A stretch of 64,000 bases of DNA from Thalassobius sp034670005. Its GTDB lineage: Bacteria; Pseudomonadota; Alphaproteobacteria; Rhodobacterales; Rhodobacteraceae. The stretch covers positions 124,001-188,000 of the forward strand of contig NZ_JAXMOH010000001.1 of the NCBI RefSeq assembly GCF_034670005.1, in the 5' to 3' direction. Below are positions 51,186 through 60,654 of the stretch, one piece after another; the stretch's first letter is position 1, and every line of letters starts with the position of its first letter. Both the position numbers and the translations under genes were made by a program. Under the pieces are notes generated by a model, which made no database searches, had not been told where the DNA came from, and was given only the letters and a program-made list of their open reading frames with translations.

Positions 51186-52307
51186 ATGTATACGCCAGCG
51201 ATCACCGGAACCGGGGTGTTTACCCCGCCGGAAACCATCACCAACGAAGAACTGGTCGAGGCGTTCAACGCCTATGTTGATCTGTATAACGCAGAACATG
51301 CCGACGCCATCGCGGCCGGAGAGATGGCGGCGAAAGAGCATTCGTCGCCAGAATTCATATTCAAAGCCTCCGGGATCGAACGGCGCCATGTAATGGACAA
51401 AGCAGGCATTCTGGACCCGGCCCGGATGTATCCCCATCTGCGCCAGCGCAGCGACGACGAACCCGGTATCATGACCGAGATCGCCATCAAGGCTTGCAAG
51501 ACCGCCCTGGAACAGGCCGGACGTCGCGGGGATGAGGTCGATCTGGTGATCTGTGCCGCATCCAACATGGAACGGGCCTATCCCGCGGTGGCGATCGAAA
51601 TTCAGAAAGAACTCGGAGCCAAGGGTTTTGGTTTCGACATGAATGTGGCCTGCTCCTCGGCCACGTTCGGCATTCAGGCCGCTGCCGACATGATCCGGGC
51701 GGGATCGGTGCGCTGTGCCATCGTGGTGGACCCGGAAATCACCTCGGGCCATCTGGAATGGCGCGACCGCGATTGCCATTTCATTTTCGGCGACGTGGCC
51801 ACAGCAACCGTCCTGGAACGGGCCGAAGACGCCAAAGGCGATCACTGGATCGTGCATTCGACACGCTGCGCGACTGAGTTTTCAAACAATATCCGCAACA
51901 ATAACGGCTTCTTGCGCCGCAATCGTCCCGACGGGATGAAGGATCGCCGCGACATGCAGTTCATGCAAAATGGCCGTAAGGTGTTTAAGGAAGTGGTGCC
52001 GATGGTGTCGGCCCATATGCTGCAACATCTGGCCGACGCCGGCCACAAACCCGAAGATCTGCGCCGGATGTGGCTGCATCAGGCCAATAAGGCGATGAAT
52101 GATTTCATTGGCCGCAAGGTGCTGGGCCGCGACCCGGACCGGGACGAACAACCCAATATCCTGCAGGAATATGCTAACACGTCATCGGCCGGGTCGATCA
52201 TCGCCTTTGCCCAGAATTCCGCAGACATGGTCAAGGGCGATCTGGGGATGATCTGTTCTTTCGGTGCCGGGTATTCTGTCGGATCGGTCCTGCTGGAACG
52301 GGCTTGA
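51186..52307 (+). CDS. 3-oxoacyl-ACP synthase III family protein
   Basis: 373 residues, thiolase fold. Catalytic triad visible: Cys in NVACSSATFG, His in LHQANKAMND and Asn in EYANTSSAGS. It is about 50 residues longer than housekeeping FabH, with an insert near residues 40-80, and belongs to the longer KAS III-like group; the substrate may be a longer or unusual acyl group. A GGGGGAT precedes ATG 51186. It is not beside acpP/plsX, so the housekeeping fabH is probably elsewhere. Confidence 0.85.
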   Translation: MYTPAITGTGVFTPPETITNEELVEAFNAYVDLYNAEHADAIAAGEMAAKEHSSPEFIFKASGIERRHVMDKAGILDPARMYPHLRQRSDDEPGIMTEIAIKACKTALEQAGRRGDEVDLVICAASNMERAYPAVAIEIQKELGAKGFGFDMNVACSSATFGIQAAADMIRAGSVRCAIVVDPEITSGHLEWRDRDCHFIFGDVATATVLERAEDAKGDHWIVHSTRCATEFSNNIRNNNGFLRRNRPDGMKDRRDMQFMQNGRKVFKEVVPMVSAHMLQHLADAGHKPEDLRRMWLHQANKAMNDFIGRKVLGRDPDRDEQPNILQEYANTSSAGSIIAFAQNSADMVKGDLGMICSFGAGYSVGSVLLERA

Positions 52308-52346
52308 AAACAGGCGGTCGCGTCCGTGAGGCAATCGCGGGCGCGC

Positions 52347-52928
52347 CTACTGGTCAGCGACCGCGTCGCGCCAATGGCGACGGCAGAGCGAAACATAGGT
52401 TTCATTACCGCCAATCTGTACCTGTGCGCCTTCTTTCAGCGCCTGACCATCCGGGCCCATTCGCACCACCATCGTCGCCTTCTTGCCGCAATGGCAAATG
52501 GTGCGGACTTCGCGCATTTCGTCCGCCAGCGCCAGCAACGCGGCTGAACCGGGAAACAGTTCGCCCCGAAAATCGACACGTAGCCCATAGCACATGACCG
52601 GCACGCCCAGATCGTCCACTACCCTTGCCAATTGCCAGACCTGTTCTTTTTCCAGAAATTGGGCTTCGTCGACAAAAATGCAAGCGACCGATCCATCCTG
52701 CACCCGGCTTTCCAACTTGGCAAACAGATCATCTCCGGGCGCGAACGTGTCGGCATTGCTGCTGATCCCGATCCGCGACGCAACCTTGCCATGCCCGGCG
52801 CGATTGTCGAATTGCGCGGTCAGAACATAGGTATCCATGCCGCGTTCGCGGTAGTTGTAAGACGCCTGCAACAATACAGTCGATTTGCCGGCATTCATGG
52901 TCGAATAGTGAAAATAGAGCTTGGCCAT
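52347..52928 (-). CDS. tdk: thymidine kinase
   Basis: 193 residues, TK1 type. P-loop HYSTMNAGKSTVLLQ, Walker B IFVDEAQFL with catalytic Glu, and the zinc site CHCG with later CRRHW. Phosphorylates thymidine in nucleotide salvage. ATG 52928 (MAKLYFHYS) is the family start; ATG 52937 is 9 bases upstream. Converges with the synthase III gene. Confidence 0.94.
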   Translation of the reverse strand: MAKLYFHYSTMNAGKSTVLLQASYNYRERGMDTYVLTAQFDNRAGHGKVASRIGISSNADTFAPGDDLFAKLESRVQDGSVACIFVDEAQFLEKEQVWQLARVVDDLGVPVMCYGLRVDFRGELFPGSAALLALADEMREVRTICHCGKKATMVVRMGPDGQALKEGAQVQIGGNETYVSLCRRHWRDAVADQ

Positions 52929-53172
52929 GGTCGGCATTTACCGTCGGTCACGACCGCAAGGCAAGAGGCAGACTGGCAGGTTCACCGCGTAAATTCCACG
53001 ATGAACCCGCCCTCCCGTTGCGCACATGTAGGGGATGACGCGCCGGGGTACTCGTTACACCTGCGGGCACACGCCCTGCCCCTGAACGGATCGAACCCCT
53101 CATTGTGGTTTCGGTCCAAGAGCAAAGGATCGTCACGCGCAGTGTCCCAACCGAGGCGGGACGCATTAATAA

Positions 53173-53709
53173 ATGACAACTCAGGCACAAGCCAGTAATG
53201 GGAATAAGAACAATCAATTCCCCGGCACTGGTCCGGAAAATTCGGGATTAACGATGTCAGTTGTCGCAAGTTATTTGAAAAAACACACCGAAGCTCTGGT
53301 CAAGGATGTCGGCATCGAAGCCGCCTGCAAACTGACCGGAAAATCCAAGGCCACGCTGGGTCGCTATTATTCCGATCACAACGATCATGCCGACCGATTC
53401 ATGCCCGTTGACGCCGTTGCCGCGCTGGAAGAAGCAGCCTCCTATCCACATGTGACCAGCGCGTTGGCTGATCTGCGCGGGGTCACTCTGTCTTATAACC
53501 AGAGACGTGAAAACAACGACAAGGGCGGGGTGAATTCCGATGTTATTGCGCTGAGCCAGCGCTTTGCTATGCTGATGGGGGAATATAATCAGTCGATAGA
53601 AGACGGTGTGATCAGCGTGAACGAAGCCAAACGGCTGCTGCGGGAAACCTTGGCGTTGCAACAGGTGCTGATCGACATGAAATTGCACTTGGAAGAAGAA
53701 AGCGGGTAA
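53173..53709 (+). CDS. small regulator-like protein upstream of luxR-type gene
   Basis: 178 residues. IEAACKLTGKSKATLGRYYS is a good helix-turn-helix candidate, reminiscent of phage CII-type regulators, followed by a helical C-terminal region (KRLLRETLALQQVLIDMKLH). An internal ATG at 53254 could also serve. It ends 3 bases before the LuxR-type gene, so both are probably one operon. A quorum-sensing link is inferred from this only. Confidence 0.68.
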   Translation: MTTQAQASNGNKNNQFPGTGPENSGLTMSVVASYLKKHTEALVKDVGIEAACKLTGKSKATLGRYYSDHNDHADRFMPVDAVAALEEAASYPHVTSALADLRGVTLSYNQRRENNDKGGVNSDVIALSQRFAMLMGEYNQSIEDGVISVNEAKRLLRETLALQQVLIDMKLHLEEESG

Positions 53710-53712
53710 GTC

Positions 53713-54630
53713 ATGCCGGCTCCGGACGGGCCAAAGAAGCGCGATCTGCTGGCGGCGGAACAATATACGCCACAGCTTCTGCATGATTTTCTGCGTGACA
53801 TAGAAACCACCCGCCATTCTGTCGAAGTCTGGAATTTGCTGGTGGGGCTGGGCCGGGAACTGGACCTGCCCTTTGTCGATTTCATTACCGCCAGCAATTT
53901 TTCCGAATTGCAGCGCATCCTGTTTGTGCGCACGTCCTACGATTCCCGTTGGCTGGGTCAGGAAAACAAAGATCCCGAGAACGCCAAATGGTCCACCTTC
54001 CGCAGCCATGCGGTGCGCCACCTGACACCGGTTCTGGTCGGATTGGAATTTGCCGACGAATATCTGCACCTGCCCGAACGTCGTGTCGAAGTGCTGCGCG
54101 AAGCGGCGCGGCGCGGGATGCGGGCTGGGTTTTCGGTGCCACTGCGGGTGAATGCGCCGCCACAGGCCGGGATGATTACTTTTTCCGGTGATCATTCCAA
54201 ACGGGACATGCTGTTCATCGTTAAGGCGCATGGCTGGGTGTTGAACGTCGCCGCGCTGATTGCGCATCAACGCTATGTGGCGCATTTCGCTGCCGAATTT
54301 TTCGACCGCAACCAGATCAGCGACAAACAACGCGAATTGCTGGAACTGATCGGACGCGGTTTGCAGGACAAACAGATCGCTGCCGATCTGAATATTTCGG
54401 TTTCCGCGCTGCGGCAGCGGATGCACAGTCTGATGGTCAAAACCAATTGCAGCAATCGCGCTGAAATTGCCGCCCTGGCGATGAGCGCCGGTATGCTTCC
54501 CGATCCGCAACGGCCGAAAGATCCCAATTCAGATTATTTCATGGTGCAGATGGACGGTGTCGGGGTCGACCATGTCGAGGTGGTGATTCCGCCGGTAAAT
54601 CCACCCTGGACCAACAGTGCTGAAGGCTGA
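53713..54630 (+). CDS. LuxR-family regulator with autoinducer-binding domain (solo)
   Basis: 305 residues. Residues 25-185 form an acyl-homoserine-lactone-type domain (WNLLVGLGRELDLPFVDF, FRSHAVRHLTPVLVG, PLRVNAPPQAGMITFSGD). The C-terminal GerE helix-turn-helix is LIGRGLQDKQIAADLNISVS (about 215-275), followed by an unusual 40-residue tail. No luxI synthase is in the window, so it is an orphan here. A textbook lux box lies 239 bases downstream at 54869-54888. Confidence 0.9.
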   Translation: MPAPDGPKKRDLLAAEQYTPQLLHDFLRDIETTRHSVEVWNLLVGLGRELDLPFVDFITASNFSELQRILFVRTSYDSRWLGQENKDPENAKWSTFRSHAVRHLTPVLVGLEFADEYLHLPERRVEVLREAARRGMRAGFSVPLRVNAPPQAGMITFSGDHSKRDMLFIVKAHGWVLNVAALIAHQRYVAHFAAEFFDRNQISDKQRELLELIGRGLQDKQIAADLNISVSALRQRMHSLMVKTNCSNRAEIAALAMSAGMLPDPQRPKDPNSDYFMVQMDGVGVDHVEVVIPPVNPPWTNSAEG

Positions 54631-54631
54631 C

Positions 54632-54664
54632 GAAAAATAAGAGGCCCCCCTTTCGGGGAGCCTC
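54632..54664 (-). terminator. intrinsic terminator, leftward
   Basis: On the minus strand GAGGCTCCCC-GAAA-GGGGGGCCTC forms a 10-bp stem with one U-G pair, followed by TTATTTTT. The plus strand lacks a T tract and has a C-A mismatch instead. It therefore ends leftward transcription and faces the LuxR-type gene. Confidence 0.82.
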
Positions 54665-54836
54665 TGACAGTCTAAAATGCCTTATGAAATGGTCTTCAAC
54701 CTGTCACTACGAACTGGCCGGAGCCTTCGGAGACTAATCTGGGGATGATAGTGTTTCCGACGCTTTCCTTACCTCTAAAGTATAGGGTATCGGTAGGGGC
54801 GCTGTCTTGGGGGAATCTTAACGCAGAGCGCCAAGC
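54634..54836 (-). ncRNA. predicted lux-box-driven small RNA, about 200 nt
   Basis: A leftward transcript is predicted from a lux box at 54869-54888 to the terminator at 54632-54664. With the box at the standard -42.5 position the start is 54836 and the -10 element would be TATTTG at 54848-54843. The region has no good ORF (no ATG with a Shine-Dalgarno on the minus strand). It would be antisense to nothing and end facing luxR. Inferred; not shown. Confidence 0.5.
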
Positions 54837-54845
54837 AGCCTGCAA

Positions 54846-54859
54846 ATACCTATAGGTAT
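54846..54859. promoter_or_regulatory. 14-bp palindrome overlapping the predicted -10
   Basis: ATACCTATAGGTAT, a perfect 14-bp palindrome sharing the ACCT/AGGT half-sites of the nearby lux box. It overlaps the -10 element of the predicted leftward promoter and may be a second, weaker regulator site. Confidence 0.5.
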
Positions 54860-54868
54860 CGCCGATAT

Positions 54869-54888
54869 ACCTGTAATTTAATACAGGT
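54869..54888. promoter_or_regulatory. lux box
   Basis: ACCTGTA-ATTTAA-TACAGGT, 20 bp. All 14 arm bases match the Vibrio fischeri lux box (ACCTGTA-N6-TACAGGT). LuxR-type proteins bind such sites as dimers and usually activate from -42.5. Confidence 0.85.
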
Positions 54889-54965
54889 AAAAAGTCCGCA
54901 CCAAATCCAACGCTCGCGCCGTAGCGATCTGAACTGGCGGATACGAATCGAATTCTGACCAGAAA

Positions 54966-54996
54966 CCGCCACCCGTAATATTCAGACGGGCAGCGG
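54966..54996 (-). terminator. hairpin after carB
   Basis: On the minus strand CCGCTGCCCGT, loop CTGAATATT, then ACGGGTGGCGG (one G-U pair), followed by TTTCT. It begins 10 bases after the carB stop and could end carB transcription. Confidence 0.5.
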
Positions 54997-55005
54997 CATT
55001 CAGGA

Positions 55006-58000
55006 TCAGCCTTGCAGGCTCATCACCCCGAAATCACCTTCGGTACGCGCCTGTATTGCCTGTGCAGCGGCCTGCGCTCCGGCAGCGGTGGTGTAATAGG
55101 GGATCTTGTCATACAGCGCGACCGAGCGGATTTCGCGGCTGTCTTCGACCGCCTGAGTGCCTTCGGTGGTGTTCAGAACCAGCGCAATCTGGCCGTCCTT
55201 CAACTGATCCACGATGTTCGGACGACCTTCATAGACCTTGTTGACGGTTTCACATTCGATCCCGTTTTCAGCCAGCCAAGCCGCCGTGCCGCGGGTGGCG
55301 ACAATGGTGAAGCCCTGATCGGTCAATATCTTGGCGGCTTCGACCATCAGCGTGGTCTTGTCGGCATCCTTGATCGAAATGAACACCCGCCCCCCGGACG
55401 GCAGATCGGTGCCCGCGCCCAACTGCGCCTTGAGGAAAGCCAGCGCAAAGGACGTGTCCCAGCCCATGACTTCGCCAGTAGAGCGCATTTCCGGCCCCAG
55501 AATGGTGTCGACGCCGGGGAAGCGGGCGAAGGGCAGCACCGCCTCTTTCACGCTGAACCACGGCATGTTCGGATCGGCCAGCGTCATCGGGTCGGCCATC
55601 GGCAGGGTGCCGGGCTTGGCATCCTTGGGGTACTCGCCGCGGAACGGGAAGTTTTCCATCGGTTCGCCCGCCATCAGCCGCGCGGCGATCGACGCGATGG
55701 CGCTGTCGGTGGCCTTGGCAACGAACGGCACAGTACGCGACGCGCGCGGGTTGACCTCGATCAGATAGATATCGCCGTCCTTGACCGCGAATTGCACATT
55801 CATCAATCCGACCACGCCAAGCGACAGTGCCAGCGCCTCGGTCTGACGCTTGATACCCTCAATGATCTCTTGCGGCAGCGAATAGGGCGGCAGCGAACAG
55901 GCGCTGTCACCCGAGTGTACGCCCGCTTCTTCGATATGCTGCATGATGCCCGCAACATGAACGGTCTTGCCGTCTGACAGGGCATCGACGTCGCATTCGA
56001 TGGCGCCGCTGAGGTAGCTGTCGAGCAGGACCGGGCTGTCGCCCGACACCACCACCGCTTCGGCGATGTAGCGTTCCAGTTGCGCCATGTCGCGGACGAT
56101 TTCCATCGCACGGCCACCCAGCACGTAAGACGGGCGGATCACTAGAGGGAAGCCGATTTCTTCGGCGATGGCCAGCGCCTGCGCGTCGGTCGAGGCGATA
56201 CCGTTCTTGGGCTGTTTCAGCTCCAGCTTGTCCACCAACTGCTGGAACCGTTCACGGTCTTCGGCAAGATCGATCGCGTCGGGCGTGGTGCCGAGGATCG
56301 GGATGCCCTCTTCATACAGCGCATTGGCCAGTTTCAGCGGGGTCTGGCCTCCGAACTGCACGATGACGCCGTGCAGGGTGCCGTTCTGCTGTTCCACGCG
56401 CAGGATTTCCATCACGTGTTCGAACGTCAGCGGTTCGAAATACAGCCGGTCCGAGGTGTCGTAGTCGGTCGACACGGTTTCCGGGTTGCAGTTGATCATG
56501 ATGGTTTCATAGCCCGCGTCGGTCAGCGCGAAACAGGCGTGACAGCAGCAGTAATCGAATTCGATCCCCTGCCCGATCCGGTTCGGACCGCCGCCCAGAA
56601 TAACCACCTTTTTGCGGTCACTGGGCCGCGCCTCGCATTCGACTTCGCCCATCGCAGAGGCTTCGTAGGTCGAATACATGTATGGCGTCTGCGCTTCGAA
56701 TTCGGCAGCACAGGTGTCGATCCGCTTGAACACGGCGGTGACGCCCAGATTTTGCCGGGCGCGGCGAACATTGGCTTCGGTCCGTCCGGTCAGGATGGCA
56801 AGCCGGGCATCGGTAAAGCCCAGCATCTTCAACCGGCGCAACCCGTTCTCGGTGACCGGCAGCCCGTCCTTTTTGACGGCTTCCTCGGCCTCGACGATTT
56901 CGCGGATACGGGCCAGGAACCACGGATCGAACATGGTAACGGCGTGGATTTCAGCATCTGTCAGACCGTGGCGCATCGCCTGGGCGATGGTGCGCATCCG
57001 GTCGGGGGTTTGTTTGCTGATCGCCTTGATCACAGCAGCCTTGTCCGGCGCGCCTTCGATTTCCACCTCGTCAAAGCCGGTCAGGCCCGATTCCATCGAA
57101 GCCAGCGCCTTTTGCAGCGATTCATGGATGGTACGGCCAATCGCCATCGCCTCGCCCACCGATTTCATCGCGGTGGTCAGGTGCGGCTCAGAACCGGGGA
57201 ATTTTTCAAAGGCGAATTTCGGGATCTTTGTGACGACATAATCAATGGTCGGCTCGAAACTGGCCGGCGTCACCTTGGTGATGTCATTGTCCAGCTCGTC
57301 AAGCGTGTAGCCGATTGCCAGTTTCGCGGCGATTTTCGCAATCGGGAACCCGGTCGCTTTCGACGCCAGCGCAGAAGATCGGCTGACCCGCGGGTTCATT
57401 TCGATCACCACCATGCGGCCGTCTTCGGGGTTGATCGCCCATTGCACGTTCGACCCGCCGGTTTCGACCCCGATTTCGCGCAGCACGGCAATCGAACCGT
57501 TGCGCATGATCTGGTATTCCTTGTCGGTCAGCGTCAGCGCCGGGGCGACCGTGATGCTGTCGCCAGTATGCACGCCCATCGGATCGACGTTTTCGATGGC
57601 ACAGACGATGATGGCATTGTCGGCCTTGTCGCGCACGACCTCCATCTCGAATTCTTTCCAGCCCAGCAGGCTTTCATCGACGAGAATCTGGTTCACCGGC
57701 GAGGCATCCATGCCGGTGCGGCAATAATGGATGTAATCCTCACGGTTATAGGCCACGCCACCGCCGGTGCCGCCCAAGGTAAAGGCGGGGCGAATGATCG
57801 CGGGCAGGCCGATGCCTTCCAGTTCGTCCAGCGCGATTTGCACGCCCGCTTCCAGATCGGCGTTGCCATTGTCCTTGACCGGCGCGGTGACGATGGTCGC
57901 CTTGGGATTTTCCAGCCCGATCCGGTCCATCGCTTCGCGGAACAGCTTGCGGTCTTCGGCCATTTCGATGGCGTCGCGGTTGGCGCCGATCAGTTCGACG

Positions 58001-58335
58001 CCGAATTTTTCCAGCACGCCCATGTCGGCCAGTGCCAGCGAGGTGTTCAGACCGGTCTGACCGCCCATCGTGGGCAGCAATGCGTCGGGGCGCTCTTTCT
58101 CAATGATCTTGGCGACAACTTCCGGCGTGATCGGTTCGATATAGGTGGCGTCGGCCAGCCCGGGATCGGTCATGATCGTCGCCGGGTTCGAGTTGACCAG
58201 AATCACCCGGTAACCTTCTTCACGCAGGGCCTTGCAGGCCTGGGCGCCGGAATAGTCGAATTCGCAGGCCTGGCCGATGACGATGGGCCCCGCCCCGATG
58301 ATCATGATCGAGGAGATATCGGTTCTTTTGGGCAT
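55006..58335 (-). CDS. carB: carbamoyl-phosphate synthase large subunit
   Basis: 1109 residues (E. coli 1073); makes carbamoyl phosphate for pyrimidines and arginine with CarA. Two ATP-grasp halves, each with its nucleotide region (GGGVAYNREDYIHYC and, in the second half, GPNRIGQGIEFDYC). The C-terminal MGS-like allosteric domain is present (GFTIVATRGTAAWLAENG). ATG 58335 (MPKRTDISS) with AGAGG at 6 bases is chosen; the frame is open to 58446 but without support. carA is not in the window. Confidence 0.97.
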   Translation of the reverse strand: MPKRTDISSIMIIGAGPIVIGQACEFDYSGAQACKALREEGYRVILVNSNPATIMTDPGLADATYIEPITPEVVAKIIEKERPDALLPTMGGQTGLNTSLALADMGVLEKFGVELIGANRDAIEMAEDRKLFREAMDRIGLENPKATIVTAPVKDNGNADLEAGVQIALDELEGIGLPAIIRPAFTLGGTGGGVAYNREDYIHYCRTGMDASPVNQILVDESLLGWKEFEMEVVRDKADNAIIVCAIENVDPMGVHTGDSITVAPALTLTDKEYQIMRNGSIAVLREIGVETGGSNVQWAINPEDGRMVVIEMNPRVSRSSALASKATGFPIAKIAAKLAIGYTLDELDNDITKVTPASFEPTIDYVVTKIPKFAFEKFPGSEPHLTTAMKSVGEAMAIGRTIHESLQKALASMESGLTGFDEVEIEGAPDKAAVIKAISKQTPDRMRTIAQAMRHGLTDAEIHAVTMFDPWFLARIREIVEAEEAVKKDGLPVTENGLRRLKMLGFTDARLAILTGRTEANVRRARQNLGVTAVFKRIDTCAAEFEAQTPYMYSTYEASAMGEVECEARPSDRKKVVILGGGPNRIGQGIEFDYCCCHACFALTDAGYETIMINCNPETVSTDYDTSDRLYFEPLTFEHVMEILRVEQQNGTLHGVIVQFGGQTPLKLANALYEEGIPILGTTPDAIDLAEDRERFQQLVDKLELKQPKNGIASTDAQALAIAEEIGFPLVIRPSYVLGGRAMEIVRDMAQLERYIAEAVVVSGDSPVLLDSYLSGAIECDVDALSDGKTVHVAGIMQHIEEAGVHSGDSACSLPPYSLPQEIIEGIKRQTEALALSLGVVGLMNVQFAVKDGDIYLIEVNPRASRTVPFVAKATDSAIASIAARLMAGEPMENFPFRGEYPKDAKPGTLPMADPMTLADPNMPWFSVKEAVLPFARFPGVDTILGPEMRSTGEVMGWDTSFALAFLKAQLGAGTDLPSGGRVFISIKDADKTTLMVEAAKILTDQGFTIVATRGTAAWLAENGIECETVNKVYEGRPNIVDQLKDGQIALVLNTTEGTQAVEDSREIRSVALYDKIPYYTTAAGAQAAAQAIQARTEGDFGVMSLQG

Positions 58336-58687
58336 GGCGGACCTCTTTTTATTTTGCGGGCAGCAGCGGACAGGGGTGAGACTCACCCCGCGCAAATTGT
58401 TGCGGGTTATAGACAACGGCGGGCAGGGCGCAAGGGGCATCGGCAAACATCTGTTGCCTGCGACAACACAAGTCGGTCAAAACCAGTGCAAGAGCCGATC
58501 TTAGTATAGCGCCACGCACCATCGCGGGGCAATCCTGCGGACTGTAATCGGTCCGGCGAGGGTCAAACGTCGATTTGGCCTGTCTTTTGGGCCTTACGCT
58601 TGACATCCGGGGCGCAAAAAGGTGTATCGGCCCGGATGAATTCCGCGCGCGACGGCGCGCTGACGACGCCTGATGAAAGGTCGAACC
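58336..58687. other. divergent promoter region carB / aspS
   Basis: 352 bases between divergent genes. It holds a dyad at 58387-58406 (CCCGCGCAA-ATTG-TTGCGGG). No gene seen. Promoters for both genes must lie here but no clear -35/-10 pair stands out. Confidence 0.5.
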
Positions 58688-60538
58688 ATGCACGCTTTCC
58701 GCAGCCATACCTGCGCCGAACTGAAAAAAACCAATGTCGGTGAAACCGTCCGCCTGTCGGGCTGGGTCCATCGGGTCCGCGATCATGGCGGCGTATTGTT
58801 CATCGACCTGCGCGATCACTACGGCATCACCCAGGTGATTGCCGACGGAGACAGCCCGGTCTTTGCCGCGCTTGAAAATGTCCGCTCTGAATGGTGCATT
58901 CGTATCGACGGCAATGTGCTGGCGCGCGACGAGTCGCTGATCAACGAAAAGCTGCCCACCGGCGAAATCGAAGTCTATGTCCGCGATCTCGAAGTGCTGG
59001 GCGCGGCTGACGAGTTGCCGCTGATGGTGTTCGGCGATCAGGAATATCCCGAAGAAACCCGCCTGAAATACCGCTTCCTCGACCTGCGCCGCGAAATGAT
59101 GCAGACAAACATGAAACTGCGTTCTGACGTGGTGATGTCGATGCGCAAACGGATGTGGGATCAGGGTTTCCGCGAATATCAGACCCCGATCATCACCGCA
59201 TCCAGCCCCGAAGGTGCGCGCGACTTCCTGGTGCCGTCGCGTCTGCACCCGGGCAAATTCTATGCGCTGCCGCAGGCGCCGCAGCAGTTCAAGCAGCTGA
59301 TGATGGTCGCCGGTTTCGACAAGTATTTCCAGATCGCGCCGTGTTTCCGCGACGAAGACCCGCGCGCCGACCGCTCGCCCACCGATTTCTATCAGCTCGA
59401 CATGGAAATGTCCTTCGTCAGCCAGCAGGACGTGTTCGACACGATCGAGCCGGTGTTGCGGGGCGTGTTCGAAGAATTCGGCGGTGGCCGCAAAGTCGAT
59501 ACCGACTGGCCGCAGATTTCCCATGCCGATGCGGCGCTGTGGTACGGCACCGACAAACCCGACCTGCGTAACCCGATCAAGATGCAGGTCGTGTCCGAAC
59601 ATTTCGCCGGCTCAGGCTTTGCCATCTTCGCCAAGCTTTTGGAACAGGACGGCACCGAAATCCGCGCCATTCCCGCCCCCACCGGCGGCAGCCGCAAATT
59701 CTGCGACCGGATGAACAAGTTTGCCCAACAGGAAGGTTTGCCGGGGATGGGGTACATCTTCTGGCGCGAAAAAACAGCTGATTCCGTGGCGCAAGAACTG
59801 GGTATTCCAGTGAAAGAGGCACAAGCCAAGCTGAAATCCGGCGAAGTCGAAGGCGGCATGGAAGCGGCAGGTCCGTTGGCCAAGAATATCGGCCCGGAAC
59901 GCACCGAGGCGATCCGCCAGCAGCTGGGCCTTGGCATTGGCGATGCGGCCTTCTTCCTCGGCGGCAAACCAAAAGCGTTCGAACCTGTCGCGGGCCGCGC
60001 CCGCAACGTGATCGGTGAAGAACTGGGCCTGATCGACAAGGACCGTTTTGCCTTTGCCTGGATCGTCGATTTCCCGATCTTCCAGCTGGACGAAGAAAAC
60101 GGCGGTCTGGATTTCGACCACAATCCGTTCTCGATGCCACAGGGTGGCCTGGACGCGCTGCTGGGCGATCCGCTACACGTGAAAGGGTACCAGTACGACC
60201 TGGCCTGTAACGGCTATGAACTGGTGTCCGGCGCGATCCGGAACCACAAGCCGGAAATCATGTTCAAGGCGTTCGAACTGGCCGGTTACGGCAAGGACGA
60301 GGTGATGAAACGCTTCGGCGGCATGGTCAACGCGTTCAAATACGGCGCCCCGCCGCACGGTGGTTGTGCCGCTGGCGTCGACCGCATCGTGATGCTGCTG
60401 GCGGACGAGGCGAATATCCGCGAAGTCGTCATGTTCCCGATGAACCAGCGCGCCGAAGACCTGATGATGAACGCGCCCAGCGATCCGACCTCGGACCAGT
60501 TGATGGAATTGGGCCTGCGAGTTATTCCCCAAGAGTAA
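58688..60538 (+). CDS. aspS: aspartyl-tRNA synthetase
   Basis: 616 residues, class II. N-terminal OB-fold (GWVHRVRDHGGVLFIDLRDH), motif 1 region, motif 2 FRDEDPRADRSPTDFYQLD and motif 3 GAPPHGGCAAGVDRIVMLL, with the bacterial insertion domain between. ATG 58688 with AAAGG at 7 bases is used (ATG 58673 is less likely). It is an essential housekeeping gene. Confidence 0.97.
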   Translation: MHAFRSHTCAELKKTNVGETVRLSGWVHRVRDHGGVLFIDLRDHYGITQVIADGDSPVFAALENVRSEWCIRIDGNVLARDESLINEKLPTGEIEVYVRDLEVLGAADELPLMVFGDQEYPEETRLKYRFLDLRREMMQTNMKLRSDVVMSMRKRMWDQGFREYQTPIITASSPEGARDFLVPSRLHPGKFYALPQAPQQFKQLMMVAGFDKYFQIAPCFRDEDPRADRSPTDFYQLDMEMSFVSQQDVFDTIEPVLRGVFEEFGGGRKVDTDWPQISHADAALWYGTDKPDLRNPIKMQVVSEHFAGSGFAIFAKLLEQDGTEIRAIPAPTGGSRKFCDRMNKFAQQEGLPGMGYIFWREKTADSVAQELGIPVKEAQAKLKSGEVEGGMEAAGPLAKNIGPERTEAIRQQLGLGIGDAAFFLGGKPKAFEPVAGRARNVIGEELGLIDKDRFAFAWIVDFPIFQLDEENGGLDFDHNPFSMPQGGLDALLGDPLHVKGYQYDLACNGYELVSGAIRNHKPEIMFKAFELAGYGKDEVMKRFGGMVNAFKYGAPPHGGCAAGVDRIVMLLADEANIREVVMFPMNQRAEDLMMNAPSDPTSDQLMELGLRVIPQE

Positions 60539-60561
60539 CCCGAACCGGGTCAGGCAATGGA

Positions 60562-60590
60562 ACCGGCGGTGATTGACCGCCGGTTTTTTA
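60562..60590 (+). terminator. intrinsic terminator of aspS
   Basis: ACCGGCGGT-GATTG-ACCGCCGGT, a perfect 9-bp stem running into TTTTTT, 23 bases after the aspS stop. Confidence 0.92.
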
Positions 60591-60654
60591 TTGGTCCCTC
60601 CGGGTGCGTCCATCACTTTGGCTCGATCCGCTGGACCGCCCTGATTGTGAAACC

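Noticed and set aside
58387..58406. Dyad CCCGCGCAA-ATTG-TTGCGGG before carB, similar to the phage late-activator dyads
   Set aside because: Spacing and core differ, it lies in host DNA upstream of a housekeeping gene, and similar GC dyads are common.
56371..58509. 712-codon plus-strand frame opposite carB
   Set aside because: Antisense shadow of carB; low-complexity translation without family features.
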